In this document: one piece after another, positions 36,518 to 44,835 of the stretch | Layout of the letters: every line of letters begins with the position of its first letter | How positions within the stretch are numbered: position 1 is the stretch's first letter | Assembly: GCA_003021045.1 (NCBI GenBank) | Contig: PXRN01000010.1 | Span: 62,001 to 126,000 of the forward strand | Length of the DNA stretch: 64,000 nucleotides | Reading direction: 5' to 3' | Source: Halobacteriales archaeon QS_4_69_34 | Lineage (GTDB): Archaea > Halobacteriota > Halobacteria > Halobacteriales > Halococcaceae | Program-made: the position numbers and the translations under genes | The notes under the pieces: model-generated | Seen by the model: the letters and a program-made list of their open reading frames with translations, nothing else | Databases searched by the model: none | What the model was told of the DNA's origin: nothing

Positions 36518-37429
36518 TCACGCCTCCCGGTCGAGGTAGGCAAGCACGCCCCGCACGTTCAGGCGCTCCTCGGCGCGGGCCTTCTTCGCCGGCCACACCT
36601 CGTCCATGTCGCTCAGCTCGACGAAGTGCTGGATGACCATCTCGTCGTCGGCACGTTCGGCGCGCTGCTCGCGGACGGCCGCGACCCACTGCTCTAGAGT
36701 GGCCTTGTACTCGAGCAGCAGCTCGTTGTCGTACTCGCGCGGGCCGAAGTGGCCGAAACAGAGCACCGCGGGGTCGATCTCGCGTATCGTGTCGACGTCC
36801 CCGAGCGCGGCTTCGAGATCGAAGTCCGCGGGCGGCGTCGTCGGGCGGAGCCGCTCTGTCTGTGGCTCCCAGATGCCCGCCGCGTCCGCCGTGAACAGCG
36901 CGTCGTTCGCGCGATCGTGGAACATCACCTGGTGGGGGGCGTGGCCCGGTGCCACGTGGACGCCGAGCGTGCGGTCGCCGAGGTCGACCGTATCGCCGTC
37001 TTCGAGGCCCTCGATTCGCTCCTCGGGGACGGGCTCGGGCTCGGTGTAGTACTCCCATTGCTCGCCGACGGCAGCCTTCGTGCCCGCGACGAGCCGCTCG
37101 GGATCGATCAGGTGGGAAACGCCGCGCTCGTGGGTCATCACGGCGGCGTTCGGGCACTCGGCGGCCAGAAATCCCGCCCCGCCCGCGTGGTCCAGATGGA
37201 CGTGGGTCGGGAGGAGGTAGGCGAGTTCCTCGCGGGCGATCCCCACCGCATCGAGCGCGTCGAGCAGGAGCCCGTGTCGGGTGCCGATGCCCGTGTCGAT
37301 CAGGGCGGGCCGGTCGGCGTCGAGCACGTAGACCGATCCGTACTTCGGGGTGTCGTACATCCCGGTGTCGACGCAGTACAGATCGGTGCAGCCGCCCGCC
37401 GTGACTTCGGAGACGTCGCCGATGGCCAT
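36518..37429 (-). CDS. Metallo-beta-lactamase fold hydrolase
   Basis: A 303-residue MBL-fold protein. The metal-binding motif is LPTHVHLDHAGGAGFL (HxHxDH), with later ligands in HVAPGHAPHQV and FTADAAGIW and a final His in VLCFGHFGPREYDN. The fold covers hydrolases of many substrates (glyoxalase II, lactonases); the substrate here is not known. The start ATG 37429 is preceded by a T-rich box (GCTTTTTGAG, 37451-37460). Frames extending upstream to 37669 have no conserved residues. Downstream is the acyl-CoA ligase gene, 110 bp away, on the same strand. Confidence 0.9.
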   Translation of the reverse strand: MAIGDVSEVTAGGCTDLYCVDTGMYDTPKYGSVYVLDADRPALIDTGIGTRHGLLLDALDAVGIAREELAYLLPTHVHLDHAGGAGFLAAECPNAAVMTHERGVSHLIDPERLVAGTKAAVGEQWEYYTEPEPVPEERIEGLEDGDTVDLGDRTLGVHVAPGHAPHQVMFHDRANDALFTADAAGIWEPQTERLRPTTPPADFDLEAALGDVDTIREIDPAVLCFGHFGPREYDNELLLEYKATLEQWVAAVREQRAERADDEMVIQHFVELSDMDEVWPAKKARAEERLNVRGVLAYLDREA

Positions 37430-37738
37430 GCGACCGCCACGCGGCGGGGGCTCAAAAAGCCGCGCGTCTCTGGAGAGCGTTCGGTCCGTCACGGGCAGCT
37501 GTATCGCCGGCAGCGTTCGGCGAGCGGAGCGAGCCGATTCACCGCTCGCGCGCCGCGCGAGCGGCTCTTCGGTCCAGGTTTTCGGCCGAATCGACGAGGC
37601 GCACGAACCGAAGGCGAGCGCACCGAGGGCGCCCGTTGCGGGAGTCGAACCCGCTCTCGCCGAACGCACGAACCGAAGGCGAGCGCACCGAGGAGGCCGA
37701 GCACGCCCAAGAGGCCCCGTGGGGGAAAAGCCGGGCGT
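37430..37738. other. Gene-free stretch with direct repeats
   Basis: The only structure seen is the pair of 29-bp direct repeats (37600-37628 and 37665-37693) with a small hairpin between them, plus the MBL promoter. No credible gene. Confidence 0.6.
37600..37693. repeat. Two 29-bp direct repeats flanking a tRNA T-arm-like hairpin
   Basis: Identical 29-bp units, beginning CGCACGAACCGAAGGCGAGC, occur at 37600-37628 and 37665-37693 (period 65 bp). Between them GCGGGAGTCGAACCCGC (about 37638-37654) reads on the minus strand as a 5-bp stem and 7-nt loop with TTCGACT, like a tRNA T arm. No full tRNA could be folded around it. Confidence 0.65.
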
Positions 37739-38695
37739 CTAGTAAGTATCGACGTCGGTCCCGACCGAGCAGACGTACTCGCCGGTGGCGACCTGTGGCA
37801 GCCGGCGGGCACGCCAGAGGATGCCGTCGCTGTCGGCGGTCGCGGTCGCCTTCTCGCGGCCGAAGACGTCCGTGATCCGGAACAGCGTCGCGCCCCGCTC
37901 GACGCGCGCGCCCAGTTCGGCCTCGAAGGCGACGAGTCCGCCCGCGGAGGCCCCGTACTGCTCGAACCCGCTCGCGCGGAGCTGCGCGTCGCTACTCCGC
38001 TCGCCGCTCAGAAAGCCGTACCCGACGAGGACGTTCTCGATGCCGTCGAGGCCTGCCTGCACACTGCGCTCACAGAGGCCCACCGAACCGCCGAGCTCGG
38101 GGTCGACGGTGGGGACGCCCTCGTCGGGCGCGGCGCGGGCGAGCTGGCCGTCGGGGCCCTTCTGGTCGAGGACGTACCCACAGTCGAACGTTTTGGCGAG
38201 CGCGAGACAGTCCTCGTGGAGGCGGTGACGGGGGCCACACCGCACCCGGCACTCGTGGATCATCCGGCTGGTCGAGCCCTGGTGGAGGTCGAGCGCGAGG
38301 TCGGCCCCCTTCGCGGCCGCGAACGTCGCGGCGGCGATGCGCTCCGAGGAGGTTCCGTCCTCGTCGCCCGGGTAGGCCCGGTTGAGCTTCGTGTCGTCGA
38401 CCGGGTTGCGGTGCTGGGCGGCGTGAAAGGCCCAGTAGTTGGCGATCCCGACCAGCATGAGCGTCCCGGAGAGCTGAGCGGGATCGAGCCGGGGGACGAG
38501 CTCTCGAACGACGCCGACGCCGTTGAGCTCGTCGCCGTCGCTCGCGGCCTGTACGTAGAGGGTCTTGCCCTCGCTCGCGCCGTTGATCACACAGACCGGC
38601 AGGCCGACGTCGCTGCCGTCGCGGCCCTCGCCGACCGGTAGCCGCCCGACGGCGGTCTCGCCCGGCGCGGCGCGTGCCGTCCCGAGGCTCTCCAT
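37739..38695 (-). CDS. AstE/AspA-like (M14-type) deacylase
   Basis: A 318-residue protein of the succinylglutamate desuccinylase/aspartoacylase family of zinc amidohydrolases. The zinc region reads YVQAASDGDELNGVGVV (about 48-64), where the usual HGDE is DGDE, so one expected His ligand is Asp; the DLHQGS segment (about 137-142) supplies the later His. The C-terminal part (about 240-318) is a beta-rich domain with GASAGGLVAFEAELGARVER. The substrate is not known and the altered ligand makes activity uncertain. ATG 38695 (MESLGTARAAPGE) is the likely start. Confidence 0.85.
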   Translation of the reverse strand: MESLGTARAAPGETAVGRLPVGEGRDGSDVGLPVCVINGASEGKTLYVQAASDGDELNGVGVVRELVPRLDPAQLSGTLMLVGIANYWAFHAAQHRNPVDDTKLNRAYPGDEDGTSSERIAAATFAAAKGADLALDLHQGSTSRMIHECRVRCGPRHRLHEDCLALAKTFDCGYVLDQKGPDGQLARAAPDEGVPTVDPELGGSVGLCERSVQAGLDGIENVLVGYGFLSGERSSDAQLRASGFEQYGASAGGLVAFEAELGARVERGATLFRITDVFGREKATATADSDGILWRARRLPQVATGEYVCSVGTDVDTY

Positions 38696-38900
38696 TACCC
38701 GAACGCGGCGGCCGGGGGCTCTTGAGGAGTTCGATGCCGGCGGCCCCGGCCGCCTCCCCTCACAGCGCCCGCCCGCTCGGCCCTTCCCCACCACTCGTCC
38801 TTCCGCCCCGACCCCGGACGTCCACCATCGCCGTCGGGTCGTCGACGGCCGGCGAGGACGACACCGATACCGCTTTGTCCGCTCCGTTCGAGGCCACGGC

Positions 38901-39176
38901 GTGGCCGACGACACCCCCGATCGCCCGCCGACGGCGAACTTCCTCGCGGCGCTCTCGGTCGCCCGAAACGCGAAGATCGGGCTCGCGGTCGGCGTGACGT
39001 TCGCCCTTTTCGTCTACGCCTACCGCGTGTTCGAGCTTCTCGGGCCGGTCGGCGACTCGCGGGGCTCGTCGCTGGCCTTCCTCGCGCTCGCGTTCACGCT
39101 CGCGCTGGCGACGGCGGCCGTCGTCGCGCTCGCGCTGATGGTGCTCTCGGCCGTCCGGCTCGCGCGCGAGCTGTGA
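38901..39176 (+). CDS. Small two-helix membrane protein
   Basis: A 91-residue protein with a polar N-terminus (DDTPDRPPTANFLAALSV), one hydrophobic segment at about 25-45 (KIGLAVGVTFALFVYAYRVF) and a second at about 58-86. No family recognised with confidence; it looks like a conserved haloarchaeal membrane protein. GTG 38901 is used because CTTTGT about 26 bp upstream could be its promoter element and the frame further upstream is Arg-rich. Its stop is 7 bp from the convergent PhoU/TrkA-C gene end. Confidence 0.62.
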   Translation: MADDTPDRPPTANFLAALSVARNAKIGLAVGVTFALFVYAYRVFELLGPVGDSRGSSLAFLALAFTLALATAAVVALALMVLSAVRLAREL

Positions 39177-39183
39177 AGCCCGA

Positions 39184-40428
39184 TCACTCGCCCGCGGCCG
39201 AGCCGGCCATCGCCGCCAGCCCCTCGACTGCCGTGCGCGTCCCCTTGGCGAGCAGTACGTCGCCGGCGTGGAGCTCCGTTTCCGGCCCCGGGGAGACCGC
39301 CCAGTCGTCGCGCTCGCCCCCGTCCTCGCCGTCACTCGGGGCCTCCAGACTCCCGTCATCGCCCCGACGGACGCCGATGACCCGCATTCCCGTCTCGGTT
39401 TTGACCATCCGCTCGCCGAGCGTCGCGCCGTCGAGGTCGCTTCCGTCGCTGACCGCGAGTCGGACGATCACCTCTTCTGACTCCTGGACCGCCTCGGCGA
39501 TGACCGGATGGGTGCCGATTCCCCTGAGGACCCCCTCGCTGATCTCGACGGCGGCGTCCGAGATCACCTCCGTGGCGCGCGCGAGGTGGACCAGTCCGCG
39601 CAGCGAAACCGGATCGTCGACCCGGTCCGCCGCCCGTAGTGTCCACGCCTCGAAGCGCGACTGGAGGGCGTCGACCTCCGCTTCGAGCGCGACGACCTCC
39701 CGGGCGACGGCCTCGCTGTCGTACAGCACTGCGCCGTAGGCGAGATCGACCCCGAGCTCGCTCATGTTCTTCATGAGCACCACCGAATCCATCGCGCGTT
39801 CGAGGTCGTCGATCTCCGGATCGGAACGCTCGGGCCCGACGTAGACCTCGCCGCTCGCGCTCTCGTAGACGCCCGCGATCGACTCCTCGGAGCCCCGGAG
39901 GAGCACCACGTCGTCGGGTTCGAGGGTGGTCTCGCCATCGGGGTCGAGCAGCCACTCGCCCGCGCGCCGGATGGCGATCACCCGCACGCCCGTCCGGGTT
40001 TCGAGCGCGAGGTCGCCCAGCGTCTCGCCCGCGAGCCGCGCCCCGGAGGCGACCTCGGCCCGGACGAGCGTCTCGACCGCTTCGGGGAGCGCCGCTGCCA
40101 TCGCCGCCGGCAGCCCGATGTCCTCCAGCACTACCTTGGCGATGTCGCCCGCCGCGTCGCTGATCTTCTCGGCCGCACCCACCACCCCGAGTACGGGCGC
40201 GAGCGACTCGGCGTCGTCGGGGCTCCGGGCGGCCATCAACAGGCTCATCCGCGCCTTGAGCTGGAGGACGTCCATCTCGTCTTCGAGCGCGAGCACCTCC
40301 CGGGCGACCTCGTCGCTGCCCAGCAGCACCGCCGAGTAGGACAGGTCGATCAGGAGTTCGGCGATGTCCTTCATCTGCGCGAGGATCTGCTTGACGCCGA
40401 CGGGCTCGTAGCCGACCTCCTCTGCCAT
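39184..40428 (-). CDS. Duplicated PhoU/TrkA-C domain regulator
   Basis: A 414-residue soluble protein built as two tandem copies of a helical PhoU-like domain followed by a TrkA-C (RCK-C) domain. Copy 1: ELLIDLSYSAVLLGSDEVA and, from about 115, GLPAAMAAALPEAVETLVRA then LALETRTGVRVIAIRRAGEW. Copy 2: ELGVDLAYGAVLYDSEAVA then LGERMVKTETGMRVIGVRRG. TrkA-C domains bind ligands such as cyclic di-AMP and gate potassium or other transporters. No channel domain is present, so it would act in trans. A Gly/Asp insertion interrupts the last TrkA-C domain (about 370-385). Confidence 0.87.
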   Translation of the reverse strand: MAEEVGYEPVGVKQILAQMKDIAELLIDLSYSAVLLGSDEVAREVLALEDEMDVLQLKARMSLLMAARSPDDAESLAPVLGVVGAAEKISDAAGDIAKVVLEDIGLPAAMAAALPEAVETLVRAEVASGARLAGETLGDLALETRTGVRVIAIRRAGEWLLDPDGETTLEPDDVVLLRGSEESIAGVYESASGEVYVGPERSDPEIDDLERAMDSVVLMKNMSELGVDLAYGAVLYDSEAVAREVVALEAEVDALQSRFEAWTLRAADRVDDPVSLRGLVHLARATEVISDAAVEISEGVLRGIGTHPVIAEAVQESEEVIVRLAVSDGSDLDGATLGERMVKTETGMRVIGVRRGDDGSLEAPSDGEDGGERDDWAVSPGPETELHAGDVLLAKGTRTAVEGLAAMAGSAAGE

Positions 40429-40962
40429 GCGTCGACGTGCGGCTGGCACCTTTTTCACTCCGTCGACGCACCTTTTTACGTCGTCGGGTGCCCTCGCGCT
40501 CGCGTTGCTCGCGCTTCGGGCACCACTCCTCGTAAAAACCTGCACCAAAAACTCCCGCTCGCTCGCTTCGCTCGCTCGCGGTATGGCTGCTGGTGCTTAC
40601 TGCGACCGCCCCGCTCCGCCCCGCTCCGCCCAGTATCGCTTCGTGCAGTGCGGAGCGGTCGGCGCGCGATTTACGCGCGAGGGGCGAGCGGAGCGAGTCG
40701 GCTGGGGAGGTGTGGCGTGGGGCGATCTCCGGTCGCGGATGGTGTGGGTGCGGTGCTCGTGTGTAATCGGCACTCGCGGTCCGCGCCACGGCTCGACCGA
40801 TCGAGCCGGATTCGAAGCACGAATCGACCCAGGAGACGTGTGGCGTGCGGTCGCAGGGCCGATGGCTCTCTCGGGTGTCTCCGCTGTCTCGCTGTTTCGT
40901 GGTCCGTGCTCTGTCTTCCGCGATGAATCGAGAGACCGACGCCGAACCCGCGCGACGAGCCG
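40429..40962. other. Gene-free stretch with dispersed element copy B
   Basis: A 534-bp region without a credible gene. It holds two GCACCTTTTT direct repeats (40446-40455, 40469-40478), a CGCTCG-rich stretch and copy B of the dispersed element. Arg/Ser-rich short frames are shadows. Confidence 0.6.
40676..40715 (+). repeat. Dispersed intergenic element, copy B
   Basis: CGCGAGGGGCGAG (40676-40688, one mismatch to copy A), CGAGCGGAGC-like linker, then TCGGCTGGGGAGGTGTGG (40698-40715). The spacing between blocks is shorter than in copy A. Confidence 0.6.
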
Positions 40963-42210
40963 TCAGCGACCCAGCTGCTCGTGGGCGCTCGCCAGATTCG
41001 AGGAGGCGAGCGCACCCAACAGCGAGAGCTCGCCCGCGAGCGCGCCGGCGGCGATCACCTCCGCGAGCGCGTCGGCGTTCGCTCCCGGAGGGTCACCCCC
41101 ACCGCCCACGCCGAGTACCGAGAGTGCCTCCGACTGGGTGGGCAGGGTCGTCCCCCCACCGACGGTGCCGACCTCCAGCGAGGCGAGCGAGACGCTCGCG
41201 TAGAGCGCCCTCTTTCGCACCTCGACGCTCGTGATGGCGTTCGCCCCCTCGACCACCTGCGCGGCGTCCTGCCCGGTGGCGAGGAACGCGGCGGCGACGA
41301 CGTTCGCCGCCTGCGCGTTGAAGCCGAGACTACTCGCCTTCGCGCTCCCCAGATGGTTCTTTCTGGTGTTGACCTCCGCGATGGCCGCGGGCGGTGCGTG
41401 CAGGCGCTCTTCGACCACCGCCGCGGGAATCTCGACGTCGGCGACGACGCTTCTCCCTCTGCCCTCGACGGCGTTGATCGCGGCGGGCTTCTTGTCCGTA
41501 CAGAGGTTGCCCGAGAGCGCGACGAGCGCGGCGGGCGTCTCCCGTTCGACGACCTCGCTGGCGGCCTGGGTGGCGATCGTGGCCATGTTCATCCCCATCG
41601 CGTCCTTGGTGTCGTAACCGAACCTGAGAAACACCGAGTCGCCGACGACGTAGGGCGTCACGTCGACCAGTTCACCGTGGCTCGTCGTCGACTCGGCGGC
41701 CTCCCGCAGCGTTTCCCGGTGGTTCCGGACCCACTCGACGACCCGCTCGGCTTCGCCCACGCCGGCGACCCGGAACACCGGCGCGCGCGTCATCCGTGAT
41801 TTCAGGACGCGCGCGCTCGCGCCGCCGGCCGCCCGGATGACGCCACAGCCCCGGTTGACGCTCGCGACCAGCGCACCCTCCGTGGTGGCGAGCGGGAGGT
41901 ACCGTTCGCCCGAGACTGCACCACCGTCGATGGGGAGAGGGCCGGCGACACCCATCGGGACCTGCACCGCCCCCAGCAGGTTCTCGACGTTGCCCTCGGT
42001 GTCGGCGGCGTCGAAGGCGTACCCCCCCACGGCGTCGAGGTCGGCCCCGGTCTCGGCTTCGAGCAGGCGTCGGCGCGCGGCCGCGGCGCTCGCCCGGTCG
42101 GCGTGGTCGTCGAGTTCGTGCAGGCGGAACTCCCCGTCGCGAACGCGTTCGGCGAGTTCGGTCGGGTCGGCCACGTCGCCGTGGTCGGCCGGATCGTCGA
42201 CGTCGGTCAT
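40963..42210 (-). CDS. hmgA: Hydroxymethylglutaryl-CoA reductase (class I)
   Basis: A 415-residue enzyme making mevalonate for archaeal isoprenoid lipids. Signatures: ENLLGAVQVPMGVAGPL (about 76-92), the catalytic Glu region TTEGALVASVNRGC (about 109-122), FGYDTKDAMGMNMATIATQA (about 198-217), TDKKPAAINAVEGRGRSVV, and GTVGGGTTLPTQSEAL (about 346-361), with the catalytic His in NLASAHEQLG at the end. It is the target of statins in haloarchaea. It precedes the 534-bp gene-free stretch at its 3' side. Confidence 0.96.
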   Translation of the reverse strand: MTDVDDPADHGDVADPTELAERVRDGEFRLHELDDHADRASAAAARRRLLEAETGADLDAVGGYAFDAADTEGNVENLLGAVQVPMGVAGPLPIDGGAVSGERYLPLATTEGALVASVNRGCGVIRAAGGASARVLKSRMTRAPVFRVAGVGEAERVVEWVRNHRETLREAAESTTSHGELVDVTPYVVGDSVFLRFGYDTKDAMGMNMATIATQAASEVVERETPAALVALSGNLCTDKKPAAINAVEGRGRSVVADVEIPAAVVEERLHAPPAAIAEVNTRKNHLGSAKASSLGFNAQAANVVAAAFLATGQDAAQVVEGANAITSVEVRKRALYASVSLASLEVGTVGGGTTLPTQSEALSVLGVGGGGDPPGANADALAEVIAAGALAGELSLLGALASSNLASAHEQLGR

Positions 42211-42310
42211 GCCCTGCCCGAGGAGGGAGCCACCCTAAGCCTTACCGGACCAGTCGGGGTCGGTGGACCGACAGCCGGCGGCGTCGGCGGCGTCGACCGA
42301 CGGGCCCCGA

Positions 42311-42985
42311 TCACCGATCCAGCACCCAAGCGAGCAGTCCGCCGGCGAGAAACAGGACCGGAACGCCCGTCGTGGCGACGAAGACGACGTTGCCGCCGTC
42401 GGCTGCACGTCACCGGCCCACACGGCACCCGCCCCGACGGCCCCGAGGAGGACGGAGCCCGCGAGCACCGTCCGGGGACGGCGGAGAACGACCGCGCCGG
42501 CGACGAGCACGACGCCGACGAGGAGCGCGAGTTCGGCCACCAGCGGGAGACGCGGGTTCTCGTCGAGATAGCGGGCGTAGACCCCGCCCACGGGCAGGAG
42601 GAGGGGAAGCGACGCGACCGACACGACCAGCACCCGGACGAGCGTCGCCCCGATCCCGTGGCTGCTCCCGGCGTCGCTGTCGCCGATCCGGCCCGAACCG
42701 GCGAAGACGTCATGATCGTGGGCGCGGTCGTGACAGGGCTCGCAGGGTCGCGAGGTCGTCGAGGCGGTTCGAGCCACCCGCCGCACGCGGGGTGCGGTGG
42801 TGGGCGTGGAGCCTGCCGCCCTCGTCGTCGGCGTGGGGGCCACTCTCGCGGCCACACCGCGTGCAGGTGTACCCGTCCCGCCGGTAGACCGCCCGGCGGC
42901 GGGCGTCCCAGTCCGGCGGCAGCCCGCCACCGTACGCGTCGTGCCCGTCCCACGCCGGATCGATCCGCTCGCGCTCCGTGCTCAC
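42311..42985 (-). pseudogene. HNH endonuclease with membrane tail, two compensating frameshifts
   Basis: From GTG 42985 the frame reads STERERIDPAWDGHDAYGGG, then YRRDGYTCTRCGRESG, HAHHRTPRAAGGSNRLDD, an HNH core. At about 42735 the frame must shift by -2 to continue as CEPCHDRAHDHDVFAGSG and two to three hydrophobic helices (VLVVSVASLPLLLPVGGVYA and on); at about 42400 a second shift of -1 restores the original frame for NVVFVATTGVPVLFLAGGLL and AWVLDR, stop 42311-42313. Total shift -3. Reconstructed length about 225 residues. The two changes could be sequencing errors or true decay. Confidence 0.75.
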
Positions 42986-43131
42986 GTCGGCTCCCGAGCG
43001 ACGCGTGGTCCGACCGGCACATGAATCCGTGGTCGACGGGGTGCTCGGCTGACTCGTGGGGCACACCTCGGCCCTCCCGTCGCGTCGCGCGGTCCCGAAC
43101 CGTTATTCGAGCTCCCGTGCTCCCCGGAGCC

Positions 43132-44835
43132 ATGACCGATCCCGCGGACCTCGTGCTCACGAACGCCACAGTCCACACCCTCGAAGCACCCGACCGGACC
43201 GCGGGGGCAGTCGCGGTGCGCGACGGGCGGATCATCCGCGTCGACTCGGCCGCCGAGGTCGACTTCCTCGACGGCGTCGAGACCCGTACCGTGGACCTCG
43301 GCGGTCGGGTGCTGCTTCCGGGCTTTATCGACGCCCACACCCACATGGAACAGGTCGGCCAGCACCGCGTCCACGCCGACCTCTCCGGGGCCGAGGGATC
43401 GGCCGAGTGCGTCGAGCGCCTCCGCGAGAACGCCCGCGAGCGCGCAGCCGACGGGGATGGGGAGCGTAACGTGGACGACGAAGGGTCGCAGGGCCGGGAG
43501 TGGATCCTAGGCTTTGGCTACGACGAGAGCGGGTGGGGCGAGCCCCGGTATCTCACCCGCGAGGACCTCGACCGGGTGAGCACCGACCGGCCGGTCGCGG
43601 CGTTCCGGGTCGACATGCACACCGCCTCCCTGAACGGCGTCGCCCTCTCTCGCCTCGAAGGGGACCTGCCCGCGACCGACGTCCACACGAGCGGGGGCGA
43701 GCCCACGGGCGTACTCGTCGAGAGCGCGCTCGGTCCCGTCCGCGAGGCGATCGATCCCGATCGAACCGAGACGCGCGAGCTCCTGTGCGCCGCCCAGGAG
43801 CGCGCCCACGAGCTCGGGATCACGGGCGTCCACGACATGGTGCGACGCTCGCACGCGCCCCGGGTCTATCGGAACCTCGATCGGGAGGGCGAGCTCGCCC
43901 TCCGGGTGCGGATCAACTACTGGTCGGATCACCTCGACGCCCTCTCGGAGGTGGGACTGGCGACGAACCACGGGAACGGGCTCGTCCGGGCGGGAGCGAT
44001 CAAGACGTTCACCGACGGCAGCTTCGGCGGGCGCACGGCGAAGCTCTCCGAACCCTACGCCGACGCGGGAAGGGAGGACGGGGGAGATGTAGCGAGCGAG
44101 GACGACGGAGCGGACGGGACCGACGCGCCCGAAAGCAGGGAGGCGGGAAGCGACGCGAGCGGTGGGAGAACGGAGGGCGACGGGTCGGGAGTAGAGGCCG
44201 GCCAGTGGGTCGTTCCGCCCGCCGAGCTCGACGACCTCGTCGGCCGGGCCGACGGGGCGGGCTTCCAGCTCGCGGCCCACGCCATCGGCGACGAGGCCAT
44301 CGACGCCGCGCTGTCGGCCTACGAGGACGCCCCCGCCCCTGCCGACGCGCGCCACCGTGTCGAGCACGCCGAGTTGCTGGACGAGACGGCGATCGAGCGC
44401 TTCGCCGACGCCGGAGTCGTCGCCTCCGTGCAGCCGAACTTCCTCCAGTGGGCCGGCACGGACGGCCTGTACGACGCCCGGCTCGGGACCGAGCGGAGAG
44501 AGCGGACGAACCGGTTTCGTGATCTCGTGGACGCGGGCGTCCCCCTCGCGTTCGGCAGCGACTGTATGCCGCTCGGCCCGCTGTTCGGCGTCCACCACGC
44601 GGTGAACGCGTCCGTCGAGGCTCAACGGCTCTCGGTGACCGAGGCCCTGCGCGCGTACACGAGCGGGGCGGCCTACGCGGGCTTCGACGAGCACCGGGTC
44701 GGAACGATCGAGCCCGGCAAGCGCGCGGACCTCGTCGCCCTCGATCGATCGCCGTGGGAACGTCCCGACGGGATCGAGGCCATCGACATCGCGCTGACGG
44801 TCGTCGACGGCGAAGTGGTCCACGACGCGCGGTGA
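43132..44835 (+). CDS. YtcJ-type amidohydrolase
   Basis: A 567-residue metal-dependent amidohydrolase. The HxH metal motif is in LPGFIDAHTHMEQVGQHR (about 63-80). YtcJ-family marks are ILGFGYDESGW, VRAGAIKTFTDGSFGGRTAK, HAIGDEAIDAAL, RHRVEHAELL and the final Asp in FGSDCMPLGPLFGVHHAV. Residues about 318-360 are an acidic Gly/Ser/Asp insertion lacking in most relatives. Substrate unknown. TTATTCG at about 43102-43108 is a plausible TATA box for ATG 43132. Confidence 0.9.
   Translation: MTDPADLVLTNATVHTLEAPDRTAGAVAVRDGRIIRVDSAAEVDFLDGVETRTVDLGGRVLLPGFIDAHTHMEQVGQHRVHADLSGAEGSAECVERLRENARERAADGDGERNVDDEGSQGREWILGFGYDESGWGEPRYLTREDLDRVSTDRPVAAFRVDMHTASLNGVALSRLEGDLPATDVHTSGGEPTGVLVESALGPVREAIDPDRTETRELLCAAQERAHELGITGVHDMVRRSHAPRVYRNLDREGELALRVRINYWSDHLDALSEVGLATNHGNGLVRAGAIKTFTDGSFGGRTAKLSEPYADAGREDGGDVASEDDGADGTDAPESREAGSDASGGRTEGDGSGVEAGQWVVPPAELDDLVGRADGAGFQLAAHAIGDEAIDAALSAYEDAPAPADARHRVEHAELLDETAIERFADAGVVASVQPNFLQWAGTDGLYDARLGTERRERTNRFRDLVDAGVPLAFGSDCMPLGPLFGVHHAVNASVEAQRLSVTEALRAYTSGAAYAGFDEHRVGTIEPGKRADLVALDRSPWERPDGIEAIDIALTVVDGEVVHDAR

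Noticed and set aside
37638-37654. A tRNA gene on the minus strand
   Set aside because: Only a T-arm-like hairpin is present; no matching acceptor, D or anticodon arm can be folded around it.
42103-43131. Long plus-strand open frame leading into the amidohydrolase
   Set aside because: It is antisense to the HNH pseudogene and hmgA end, Arg/Pro-rich, and a TATA box precedes the true ATG at 43132.
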